DNA from: Crambe crambe | Taxonomy: Eukaryota; Porifera; Demospongiae; Poecilosclerida; Crambeidae | Length of the DNA stretch: 64,000 nucleotides | Assembly: GCA_963924555.1 (NCBI GenBank) | Contig: OZ004588.1 | Coordinates: forward strand, 7,103,205 to 7,167,204 | Direction of reading: 5' to 3' | Shown here: positions 27,101 through 38,600 of the stretch, piece after piece | Layout of the letters: the number at the start of each line of letters is the position of its first letter | Position numbering within the stretch: position 1 is the first letter of the stretch | The notes under the pieces: model-generated | Database searches by the model: none | What the model was told of the DNA's origin: nothing | What the model saw: the letters and a program-made list of their open reading frames with translations, nothing else | Position numbers and translations under genes: made by a program

Positions 27101-30100
27101 ACCACTCTTCAATGCTTCCCTGTAGTTGGCTACACAACATACATGTCATCCATAACTATGGTGGTGTGTGGTATATAAGCCTACATGATGAGCATCATGG
27201 AACAGACATGTAATGGCTTTGGAAATTGTGGTATAGTTTACAAACATACTACTACTGATTAGGCAGTCACATACAGACAGTGAGTCAACATTAAACAGAT
27301 CAGAGTGGCTTGATGGGAACCTCGGTTATCCAGACACCTTAGGCCAAAACTTTATCCAGATAAGTGAATAGTACAGTTTAATTATAGCTAGCACTATCCA
27401 CCTAGAACAGTGCACGTGCTACTAATGTGTTACTTATCATGTGCATGAGCAAAGCACTCTCTAACCTGGCCTGCTTTTTTCAAAAAATTTCATAAATTCA
27501 TTGCTATTGAGGTTTTGTATAAACAAGGTGAGGAAACCCGAGGTTCAACTATACTAAGTTCCTATGAATAGCTAATTAACAGGTATCATGCATTGTGTAC
27601 CTTCCAAAATTTCTTCTTCAGTGGGTTCATGTAGAGGCTGCATGAAGACAGGATAAAAATATTTTGGGGCAATGAAGGGTAGGAAAACAATTAGTATTTG
27701 ATAATGCTGAGATGAGACAGTTCAGAATAACTTACACCCTGAAGGAACCAAATTCAGCATCCATTCAGGATAATGGAGATATTAAAGGTAGGAAAACAAT
27801 CAGTGTGTAACAATGCTGAGATGAGACAGTTCAGAATAACTTACAGACTGAAGGAACCCATTTCAGCATCCAATCAGGATAATGGAGATATTGAAGGTAT
27901 AGGAAAACAATCAGTGTGTAACAATGTTGAGATGAGACAGTTCAGAATAACTTACAAACTGAAGGTACCAAATTCAGCATCCGTTCAGGATAATGGAGAT
28001 ATTGAAGGTATAGGAAAACAATCAGTGTGTAACAATGTTGAGATGAGACAGTTCAGAATAACTTACTAACTGAAGGTACCAAATTCAGCATCCGTTCAGG
28101 ATAATGGAGATATTGAAGGTATAGGAAAACAATCAGTGTGTAACAATGCTGAGATGAGACAGTTCAGAATAACTTACACGCTGAAGGAACCAAATTCAGC
28201 ATCCGTTCAGGATAATGGAGATATTGAAGGTATAGGAAAACAATCAGTGTGTAACAATGCTGAGATGAGACAGTTCAGAATAACTTACAAGCTGAAGGAA
28301 CCAAATTCAGCATCCGTTCAGGATAATGGAGATATTGAAGGTATAGGAAAACAATCAGTGTGTAACAATGCTGAGATGAGACAGTTCAGAATAACTTACC
28401 AGCTGAAGGAACCAAATTCAGCATCCGTTCAGGATAATGGAGATATTGAAGGTATAGGAAAACAATCAGTGTGTAACAATACTGAGATGAGACAGTTCAG
28501 AATAACTTACAGGCTGAAGGAACCAAATTCAGCATCCGTTCAGGATAATGGAGATATTGAAGGTATAGGGAAACAATCAGTGTGTAACAATGCTGAGATG
28601 AGACAGTTCAGAATAACTTACAGCCTGAAGGAACCAAATTCAGCATCCGTTCAGGATAATGGAGATATTGAAGGTATAGGAAAACAATCAGTGTGTAACA
28701 ATGCTGAGATGAGACAGTTCAGAATAACTTACAATCTGAAGGAACCAAATTCAGCATCCGTTCAGGATAATGGAGATATTGAAGGTATAGGAAAACAATC
28801 AGTGTGTAACAATGCTGAGATGAGACAGTTCAGAATAACGTACCTGCTGAAGGAACCAAATTCAGCATCCGTTCAGGATAATGGAGATATTGAAGGTATA
28901 GAAAAACAATCAGTGTGTAACAATGCTGAGATGAGACAGTTCAGAATAACTTACACGCTGAAGGAACCAAATTCAGCATCCATTCAGGATAATGGAGATA
29001 TTGAAGGTATAGAAAAACAATCAGTGTGTAACAATGCTGAGATGATACAGTTCAGAATAACTTACTTCCTGAAGGAACCAAATTCAGCATCCATTCAGGA
29101 TAATGGAGATATTGAAGGTATAGGAAAACAATCAGTGTGTAACAATGCTGAGATGAGACAGTTCAGAATAACTTACCCACTGAACGAGCCAAATTCAGCA
29201 TCCATTCAGGATAATGGAGATATTGAAGGTATAGAAAAACAATCAATGCTGAGATGAGACAGTTCAGAATAACTTACCCACTGAAGGAACCAAATTCAGC
29301 ATCCATTCAGGATAATGGAGATATTGATGGTATAGGAAAACAATAGGTATTTAACAATAGCTACTTAGTTCAGAATAACTTACTGTCTGAAAGAACTAGA
29401 AATAATGATTGTATAGGGTGAATGATCCATTCATATAATAGGAAAAAATAAATTATCTCATTAGCATGAATATCCATTTCACATGGTGTTTTTATTGGTA
29501 TGGTGCTGAACAGAGTGAATATGGAACCAATCTTTTTCAGAACTATCAATAACTTAGGGATGGTAAACAAATGGCTTTTCAGGGTCCTTACAGACTGTGG
29601 CCATTCATCAAGACATTCATGAAATAGGAAGTCATGTTTAATGAGTTAACTGCTAGTGGTAGCATTGTATACAAAAATTGTTTACTTCTTGACCCTTGAC
29701 CCTTGACCTAGCTCTTGCAGCTTGATAATTATATGAATGTTGAGTCAGCCATATTGGATAAACTTGCTTCATGAGAACTGAGTGGTATCAGATCGTAAGA
29801 AATAAAAATATGGTCTCTGTTAGCTTTGTTGCAATGCTACAGGTTACTGCCATAAAAGGTGCAGATATCCAGAATGGCATTGGAGTGACACCAGGATCAG
29901 TAACCCAGGCCAATTATGACACTGTGGTTGTTTTCCTGGAACCCAATGACAGCATTGGTCCCGGCCTCTTGATGCACAGGTTGACAACTTGACACTTGAC
30001 TAGTCAGCCCTCCCTGGCTGTCTACAATCACTGGACTGGACTGGTGGACTGCTTAAAAGCATGAAAACGCATTTATAGTGATGATGTGCATTATAGCTGC

Positions 30101-30390
30101 AACTCTCCAATGGCTGTTTTACTGCAGCATGCTAAGCTTAGCCATAGTTTGGCAAAAAAATTTGTGGAATGTAGGAAACAGAAGTGCAATAGGCAAGAGA
30201 GAGGGTCACTCTATTATTACAAAACTGCTTATTCTTCATCACAAGCTTTCTCACATGCGAAATAGTTGTATGTTTTAGGTCAGTCTAGTCCACCAGTCCA
30301 GTCCAGTGATTGTAGACAGCCATCCTCCCTTGTAAATAGTACAATTAGTAATTAATAGCTCACCCGCTTCTTCTCTTGTCTTTCAGCCAT
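24138..30390 (-). CDS. ROC-COR GTPase with C-terminal Death domain, copy 1, with 3-nt microexon array
   Basis: Predicted cytosolic ROCO GTPase. CDS exons: 30390-30364 (MAERQEKKR, start ACCATGG), 16 candidate 3-nt exons, 27637-27601 (PLHEPTEEEILE), 27129-25064, 25010-24769, 24715-24658, 24602-24578, 24529-24257, 24160-24138. All join in frame, giving 916 residues plus up to 16 from the array. Ignoring the array, the P-loop GAGGVGKS is at residues 44-51. The G3 motif VWDCGGQQVF and G4-like GTHGDD follow. Next are the COR domain (LTWVLFRKVLRRM...FYHDLAVFLHYDKIPSL...SDPQWLIKQIAKLLAL), a COR-B-like part (YLPPGFFTRL...RNRVSF) and a CDHC...CLRC zinc knuckle. The end is a six-helix Death domain (HHAVTQELENLNRKELMRVG...DMVAVWLR...TWDSLATALEAVGHTGVASRIR). 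The architecture suggests a death or immune signalling switch. Confidence 0.85.
27726..29400 (-). repeat. Array 1: 16 tandem units, each a candidate 3-nt microexon
   Basis: Unit period is 111 bp over most of the array. On the minus strand each unit reads TGCTGAATTTGGTTCCTTCAG, three variable bases, GTAAGTTATTCTGAACTG. Triplets (plus-strand start positions): 27736, 27845, 27956, 28067, 28178, 28289, 28400, 28511, 28622, 28733, 28844, 28955, 29066, 29177, 29278, 29384. In transcript order they encode TWWERQIAPLLRLFSG if all are included. Fourteen of the 16 triplets are different while the flanks are almost identical. Flanking coding exons end and begin in phase 0. Confidence 0.8.
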
Positions 30391-30611
30391 GGTAGCAACT
30401 AGCTTGTACACCTCAACAACTTGTTCCACTAGAAGAATAAGAGTTGCAAGCTAAGCAAAGTCACTCTGAAAGCAAGAAATCTCAGAACCCATTATCAACC
30501 TGTAAGAGACCTCCCTGGTGATCTTCAAATTAGTTATCCTTTGAGCTGTAGTTTTCAGATGCATGTCCTTATTAGCTAATGTGGGAGTGTTATTTTACAT
30601 ACACTCTGTCA

Positions 30612-31384
30612 GGGGCCTCACTATTCTACGGAACAAATGAAACAGAACGGTTCCGAGACCCTATTTCATATGGAATTTCACTGCGCATGTACAGGAGCAT
30701 CCCTGATTAGTAGCACCTGTGTGTGCATATTGGAGAATCCAGGAATAATGCTGAAGATTTAAGATTCTAAGCATACAAGGTTTTAGGAGGTAATATTGAG
30801 CGACAACTTTACTACATTTTGCATGCATGACACATCAACTTGATGATCTAATGGCTGCAGAGCAGCTAACCTTCTTTAGAAAGAGCATTTTCTCTGTTAG
30901 CTAACTCTTTACTATAAACACCAGGAAACAAGTAATAGGTACCTATCATGATGCTATACAAAATTCACTAGCATTATAATTTTAATAACTTCAAAAAAAA
31001 ATCTGCACAGGGCCAGAAAGCTATTTTAAATAGATTTCGAGTGTTGTATACTCCTATCATGTGCACAAACTAGTTTACAGCCAAGTATATGAACCAAGTA
31101 TACAAGAGTATACCAAGTATATGAACCAAGTATACAAGAGTTAATCACATGTACACTCAAAGTTTACACCAAAGTATACAGTACATAGCAGAGAATGTTC
31201 GAATACCACTTATCTCAGAGAGCACGTAAAGTTCTCAATGACAAGACAATGCATTACACACTTTTACCATCCTAGGTGTTAAACTCATATTGTGCATGCG
31301 CATACGCTTGTGCAGTGAAAATTCCGTTTGTGAAATAGGATCCTGGAACCGTTCCATTCTGTTCTGTTCCATAGAATGAGGCCC
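30612..31384. mobile_element. Inverted-repeat (MITE-like) element in module 1
   Basis: The left end (GGCCTCACTATTCTACGGAA...CGGTTCC...CCTATTTCAT...GAATTTCACTGCGCATG) is the diverged reverse complement of the right end (CATACGCTTGTGCAGTGAAAATTCC...GAAATAGGATCC...GGAACCGTTCC...GAATGAGGCCC). Terminal inverted repeats are about 80 bp and there is no ORF of note. It holds two copies of the 30-bp minisatellite expanded in module 2. No clear target-site duplication. Confidence 0.75.
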
Positions 31385-31474
31385 AAACTCAGCAAGTATA
31401 TGGAAGGGGAGGAGTTTTACACACCTCTAGTTTGCTTGCTACATACATACATACATACATACATACATACATAC

Positions 31475-31760
31475 CTGTATAGATGTGACCTTATTAAGGT
31501 GATTGTGGAGAAGCTTCCTGTTTGACCCCTCCCCCTCCCCAAGTAGAACCTGTAGAGAAATAAATTTATTTTTATGGCTTGTGTCCCTACAGCCACATGT
31601 AGTCAACTAGCTATGTGGATGCTGATGGGCGATTTCCTCTGTTTAAACTTTGAATTGATCTTACCTCAAAAAGATGTACAACTAGCAATGGAGAAGCACC
31701 TCACAGCAACTGACTGCAAAAAGAAGAACACTTACCTGATTCAAATAGGTATTTTCTGTA
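31475..31760 (-). other. Candidate upstream (5' UTR) exons of ROCO copy 1
   Basis: Exon 31549-31475 has a strong acceptor (TTTCTCTACAG) and donor GTATGT and is conserved in modules 1-3. A second candidate near 31675-31723 (acceptor TTTTGCAG, donor GTAAGA) lacks 13 bp present in module 2 and has an in-frame stop, so these are more likely untranslated. Exon 30450-30364, which carries the start codon, has an acceptor (TTTGCTTAG) 60 bp before ATG 30390. Confidence 0.45.
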
Positions 31761-32348
31761 ACTTGAGTTTGAAATACAAAAAAGGAGTGGATCAAATAAT
31801 GAATATCATTAAAAAGTCACATGTGCCTAATCACATGACGTATGATTATGATAAGGGTCAGGACTACTAGAGTAATATGAATATGCAATATTGAGTACAG
31901 AGTATTAAGTTTGAAATTCATTATTAGTGCTACAGCTCCAGTTGCTAGTAACTACCAACAACACTAGCTATAGACTATGCAGTAGTAAGTGGCAGGGGAA
32001 AGTTCAGTTATCTGAAAAAGGTTTTCTCAAGCATTCTTCATTGTCGTCCCAGTTCCTTTCTCTTCTCCTCCAGGAAATCCTCGTACCCAAAAACAGCCTT
32101 CCTCATCGTCTCCAGGAACTGAGGCACTCCAGTCAAACAAACAAACAAACAAACAAACAAACAAACAAATGAATGAACATACAAACTATAATAACATTTG
32201 ACTTGACTGCAAGCAAATCTTCATGAAGTCAGACATGAACATCATTAATGCTTCATTCTGTTCTTTGAATGACACAACAAATAGATGAGGAGTTATATCC
32301 TTCAGAGTCCTCTCTCTGTATTATTTTGTGTTGTCCCTCCCCCCACAG

Positions 32349-32422
32349 GTTTGTTAAGAGTGCAAGCAGCAGGACTTGGAGTGGAGAGGACAGAAGATGA
32401 TGAAGGGGAGGACTTCCCTTAG
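32349..32422 (+). pseudogene. Decayed copy of PSMD3 last exon (module 2)
   Basis: Acceptor CCCCCCACAG then sequence similar to the last PSMD3 exon, ending AGAAGATGATGAAGGGGAGG and ACTTCCCTTAG. Substitutions and a length change remove the original frame near the start, and the rest of PSMD3 is missing. Confidence 0.85.
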
Positions 32423-32630
32423 TCAGAACAAGTAGCTAGTGATTTTAGAAAATAGCATTTAATTAATAAAAAAATTCTTTAACAAACAGTATAAAGTGTG
32501 CATGTGGCATGTTGTAATGTGATAATATAAAGTAATAATGTTATAAGATTATAACCAACTAGTCACTTGTAATAACTCAAGGTTTACAACTATAGTTATG
32601 TCAAGTCAGTGCTCCACCAATTCAATTCCA

Positions 32631-35600
32631 TTAGGCTGTGTCTTTCTTATCTGCAAGGTACTCTGTAGGTTGAAAACATATATTTTGTAACCATAACAAC
32701 TACAGTATTAGTAGTTACTTGAACTTATCCCAGAGGCAACCCCTGTGTGACCAACGGCCTCTAGAGCTGCAGCTAGACTGGTCCAGGTGGTAGGTCCAGA
32801 GGCTTTAGTGACGTTATCATCTTTTCTCAACCATGCAGCCACAATTTCATTTGACAGACTCTCGCCTTCCATGTTTTGAAGGCGTGGATAGTACAACCCC
32901 AGTGCAGTACCCAGTCCTATCAGGTGTGCCTTGGTCAGGTTTTTCAAATGTCTAGTGACTGCATGGTGGTCATCCATTGTTAAAACCTGTGAAGGATCTA
33001 TCAAGACACAGACATGAACTAAAGATGATACAGCATTTTTATTATTTATTACCACTTTGTTGATGTTGTTTGGGTCTCTGCAAAAACAAACGAATGAAAA
33101 AACAGTAGCTAATTAAAAAGATTCAAACTTACTGAACTGCTGGTGTGTGATGATTCACCTTTCTCTTTAAATTCCAAATACTTAATTCTAGGTGGAATGA
33201 TATATTTTCTTTACTGCCTGAAACATGTCATGTGACTATAGTCCTTACTTTTCTGCCACTTCTTGCATGTCAATGCACTCAAGATGGTGGATGAGGTAAG
33301 GACGAGGAGGGACTCCAATCTGCTCCATTTCTTTGATCCAGCGATCAATCAGTATCACTGGATTTTGAACTCGATGTGTTGTCATCTCCAAGGCAATTTT
33401 AAAATCAGTGAATTTCTCCTCGAGTTTTTTAGCAACACCATTAATCTCGGAAATTGATATTGGACCAGTGGAACCATGGGACTAGAGAATCATATACACA
33501 TGTGCATGTTATCAATATGTAAGGCACCTATATATGATTATACAAACCTTGGGAATGGCTATTTTTAGCCAGTTTTTCTGATGTTTATTTAGTTCGTATA
33601 TCTTGTCCTCCTGGCAGCGTAAACACGACTTGGTGGTGTATTCTGAATCCAGGAGAACTAAATGCTCGGGAGCCGGAGTGTGGGGATTACTGATTTTGCA
33701 GTGGTCACAGGAAAAAGCAAAGGCCATTTTGATACCAGGGAACCATTGGCTGACTTGATCAGTGAAGCACCTTTGGATAGTGACAATTACTTTCTGACAA
33801 AGATCAATGAATATTGGGTTGCCACTTTCTCGTGGTTTTTCACGTACTAAATCGATCTGCACAGAATGCTTGCATTCAGAAATAGTCAGTGTGTCTAACT
33901 TTGAACCAGATTGACCCAGTGTGAAAGACACTCTATTTCTGTAGATGCCATGACCAAAGGCTATGCTATAGCCCTTCTCTGTAGAAAGAGCTGTGGCCAG
34001 TCGAATGAAGAACCCTGGGGGCAGATATTTGATATCTGGGAATACCAAATGCAATGGAGCAGCTCTCCTTTCAAGAGATGGAATATCAGTAGATGCACCA
34101 TTCTGTGTAACTGGAAGAGGAGGGAGTACAGAAGGAACAAAGTACTCTTTGCCCTTGAGATTATGCACTTTGCCACGAGTGTTGACTGGTGCCACTATAA
34201 GGAAATGCTTTAAGAGGTCAACTATGGACTGAGGTGGCAAGCATGGATTAAGCTCATCTGCTGTAGAGGCTTTCCATATTTCTGCATAGAGTGCTTCAAC
34301 AAGAATGCCACGATTTCTGAGAATGTCCCACAATCTTGGTGCTCCTTCTTTTTCAAAGGGTTCAAGAGCTAGAAGCTTGGCTATCTGCTTTATGAGCCAC
34401 TGAGGGTCAGCTATGACTATAGAGCTTAAGCTGGGGATCTTTTCATAGTGAAGAAACACAGCAAGGTCGTGATAAAATTTCAAGACACTGGGAACTGAAT
34501 CTTTGGGGATGGTGCAGGCTTCTGCAACTGCTACCACTTCTTTCAACGTGACATAGGGCTTGTTTTTAGCCATTCTACGCAACACCTTCCTGAAGAGAAC
34601 CCATGTAAGAGGTGTATCGACCTTCACTTCATTGCTGCAAGCAAAATCATTGACAATTTGGAGAACTCTTCTGTACCCAGGATCAGCATTCTCTCCTTGC
34701 CCAGCTGTTGTGTTGTCAATGATCACTCCTTTATCACGGACCAGGTAAGCATAATCTTTATCCTTGTACTCGGTGTACAGCAGCTCGAGAATCCTCTCTT
34801 TGTTAACTTGTACAGTAGGATCATCACCATGGGTACCAACAGGCAAGATACGAGGATATTCAGGCATTTTAGTGATGCTTTCATTGGCATTTTTGTCAGT
34901 GAGAGTGGCATCGATGCAAGACATCCATTGCTGAAGGAGCTCGATTGTACTTTGCTCCAAAATTTGCTGTGTGGCATGACCTTGATGATGAGATAGGGAT
35001 AAGCATCGCTCGTGTAGATCTGTTCGAGCATCGAACATGAGGAAGAAGATGGACTTCGATGTTAGAAAGGCTGGCAAGATGCAGAGAAAGACTTGCTGAC
35101 CACCACAATCCCACACATACAGGAACACTTCAGATTCAGGTGCTTGGATTTCAGGATGCTGCTTGGCTAATTCGATGATTTCTTCTATAATCCTTTGAGC
35201 TTCAGATATTTCAGGGCTACATCTCGTATGAAAGAAATGTGATGTTGCAAAAGCTTGGATCCATTTTACAAAACGTGATGATTCAGTTTCACCATGTCTT
35301 ACATCGTATACCAGACGCACTAGCCCAACCAGTTCATTAGTTTCATCATCTTCAGTGACCGGCACCCAATACCCTCCACTAACACTTCCACCCTTTGCTG
35401 TATGCGTGCTGACGTCCCTTGAGGCCCCACCTTGTCCAGGTTGGAAAGTGCTGAGGTCAGCCATTTGAGTGCTGTTAACATTAGCTTCATCTGGAAGTGG
35501 TTTGTTCATCATTCCACGCTGGAAACTGCTCTTGCCTACTCCTCCAGCACCAAGGTGCACGATGCGTGCATAAGCCACACTGACTACACCACTCTTCAAT

Positions 35601-38600
35601 GCTTCCCTGTAGTTGGCTACATAACACAGTACATGTCATCCATAACTATGGTGGTGTGTGGTATATAAGCCTACATGATGAGCATCATGGAACAGACATG
35701 TAATGGGTTTGGAAATTGAGGTATAGTTACTAACATACTACTACTGATTAGGCAGTCACATACAGACAGTGAGTCAACATAATTAAACAGATCAGAGTGG
35801 CTTGATGGGAACCTCGGTTATCCACACACCTTAGGCTAAAATTTTATTCGGATAAGTGAATAGTACAGTTTAATTATAGCTAGCACTATCAACAGTGCAC
35901 GTGCTACTAATGATCATGTGCATGAGCAAAAAATTCATTGCCAGTGCACGTATTTCTAAAACCAGATAAATTAGATTTCTGTCTAAACAAGGTGAGGAAA
36001 CCCGAGGTTCCACTGTACAAAGTTCCTCTGAATAGCTGATTAACAGGTATAATGCACTATGTACCTTTCAATATTTCTTCTTCAGTTGGTGGAGGCTATA
36101 TGAAGACAGGATAACCATTTTGGGGAATGAAAAGTGTAAGTATAGGAAAACAATTAGTATTTGATAATGTTGAGATGAGACAGTTTAGAATAACTTACAG
36201 ACTGAAGGAACCAAATTCAGCATCCGTTCAGAATAATGGAGATATTGAAGGTATAGGAAAACAATCAGTGTGTAACAATGCTGAGATGAGACAGTTCAGA
36301 ATAACTTACCCACTAAAGGAAACAAATTCAGCATCCGTTCAGAATAATGGAGATATTGAAGGTATAGGAAAACAATCAGTGTGTAACAATGCTGAGATGA
36401 GACAGTTCAGGATAACTTACACCCTGAAGGAACCAAATTCAGCATCCGTTCAGGATAAGGTATAGGAAAACAATCAGTGTGTAACAATGATGAGATGAGA
36501 CAGTTCAGAATAACTTACACCCTGAAGGAACCAAATTCAGCATCCGTTCAGGATAATGGAGATATTGAAGGCATAGGACAACAATCAATGTGTAACAATG
36601 CTGAGAAGAGACAGTTCAGAATAACTTACAAACTGAAGGAACCAAATTCAGCATCCATTCAGGATAATGGAGATATTGAAGGTATAGGAAAACAATCAGT
36701 GTGTAACAATGCTGAGATGAGACAGTTCAGAATAACTTACAGGCTGAAGGAACCAAATTCAGCATCCATTCAGGATAATGGAAATATTAGAAAACAATTA
36801 GTATTTGATAATGTTGAGATGAGACAGTTCAGAATAACTTACTGACTGAAGGAACCAAATTCAGCATCCGTTCAGGATAATGGAGATATTGAAGGTATAG
36901 GAAAACAATCAGTGTGTAACAATGCTGAGATGAGACAGTTCAGAATAACTTACATCCTGAAGGAACCAAATTTAGCATCCGTTCAGGATAATGGAGATAT
37001 TGAAGGTATAGGAAAATGTAAAAATGCTGAGATGAGGCAGTTCAGAATAACTTACAATCTGAAGGAACCAAATTCAGCATCCGTTCAGGATAATGGAGAT
37101 ATTGAAGGTATAGGAAAACAATCAGTGTGTAACAATGCTGAGATGAGACAGTTCAGGATAACTTACACCCTGAAGGAACCAAATTAAGCATCCGTTCAGG
37201 ATAAGGTATAGGAAAACAATCAGTGTGTAACAATGATGAGATGAGACAGTTCAGAATAACTTACATCCTGAAGGAACCAAATTCAGCATCCGTTCAGGAT
37301 AATGGAGACATTGAAGGTATAGGAAAACAATCAGTGTGTAACAATGCTGAGATGAGACAGTTCAGAATAACTTACAGGCTGAAGGAACCAAATTCAGCAT
37401 CCATTCAGGATAATGGAGATATTGAAGGTATAGGAAAACAATTAGTATTTGATAATGTTGAGATGAGACAGTTCAGAATAACTTACAGACTGAAGGAACC
37501 AAATTCAGCATCCGTTCAGGATAATGGAGATATTGAAGGTATAGGAAAACAATCAGTGTGTAACAGTGTTGAGATGAGACAGTTCAGAATAACTTACATC
37601 CTGAAGGAACCAAATTCAGCATCCGTTCAGGATAATGGAGATATTGAAGGTGTAGGAAATAATCAGTGTGTAACAATGCTGAGATGAGACAGTTCAGAAT
37701 AACTTACATCCTGAAGGAACCAAATTCAGCATCCATTCAGGATAATGGAGATATTGAAGGTATAGGAAAACAATTAGTATTTGATAATGTTGAGATGAGA
37801 CAGTTCAGAATAACTTACAGACTGAAGGAACCGAATTCAGCATCCGTTCAGGATAATGGAGATATTGAAGGTATAGGAAAACAATCAGTGTGTAACAATG
37901 CTGAGATGAGACAGTTCAGAATAACTTACAAACTGAAGGAACCAAATTCAGCATCCGTTCAGGATAATGGAGATATTGAAGGTATAGGAAAATAATCAGT
38001 GTGTAACAATGCTGAGATGAGACAGTTCAGAATAACTTACTTCCTGAAGGAACCAAATTTAGCATCCGTTCAGGATAATGAAAATAATCAGTGTGTAATA
38101 ATGCTGAGATGAGACAGTTCAGAATAACTTACAGGCTGAAGGAACCAAATTCAGCATCCATTCAGGATAATGGAGATATTGAAGGTATAGGAAAACAATC
38201 AGTGTGTAATAATGCTGAGATGAGACAGTTTAGAATAACTTACACCCTGAAGGAACCAAATTCAGCATCCATTCAGGATAATGGAGATATTGAAGGTATA
38301 GGAAAACAATTAGTATTTGATAATGTTGAGATGAGACAGTTCAGAATAACTTACACGCTGAAGGAACCAAATTCAGCATCCGTTCAGGATAATGGAGATA
38401 TTGAAGGTATAGGAAAACAATCAGTGTGTAACAATGTTGAGATGAGACAGTTCAGAATAACTTACAAACTGAAGGAACCAAATTCAGCATCCGTTCAGGA
38501 TAATGGAGATATTGAAGGTATAGGAAATAATCAGTGTGTAACAATGCTGAGATGAGACAGTTCAGAATAACTTACACGCTGAAGGAACCAAATTCAGCAT

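Noticed and set aside
24938-27178. Plus-strand ORFs opposite the ROC-COR exons (for example MSRLESAEVSHLSAVNISF), repeated in all four modules
   Set aside because: Antisense shadows of the conserved ROC-COR coding exon; recurrence simply follows the module duplication.
27726-29400. Alternative exon model: the second acceptor in each unit (CTGTCTCATCTCAG) giving 82-nt exons and 29-nt introns
   Set aside because: 82 nt is not a multiple of three, so successive units would shift frame into stops, and 29-nt introns are too short for this gene set. It also would not explain why the three bases before the donor are the variable ones.
27726-29400. Recursive-splicing (ratchet) sites instead of microexons
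   Set aside because: Ratchet sites are AG directly followed by GT with no bases kept. Here three bases always intervene, and they are stop-free. It stays possible that some units act as splicing stepping stones, so this is only a partial rejection.
29850-29992. Plus-strand ORF QVTAIKGADIQNGIGVTPGS... repeated in modules 1 and 2
   Set aside because: The module 3 copy (52732-52900) has indels that break the frame, and no splice or start context supports it; probably intronic sequence of the ROCO genes.
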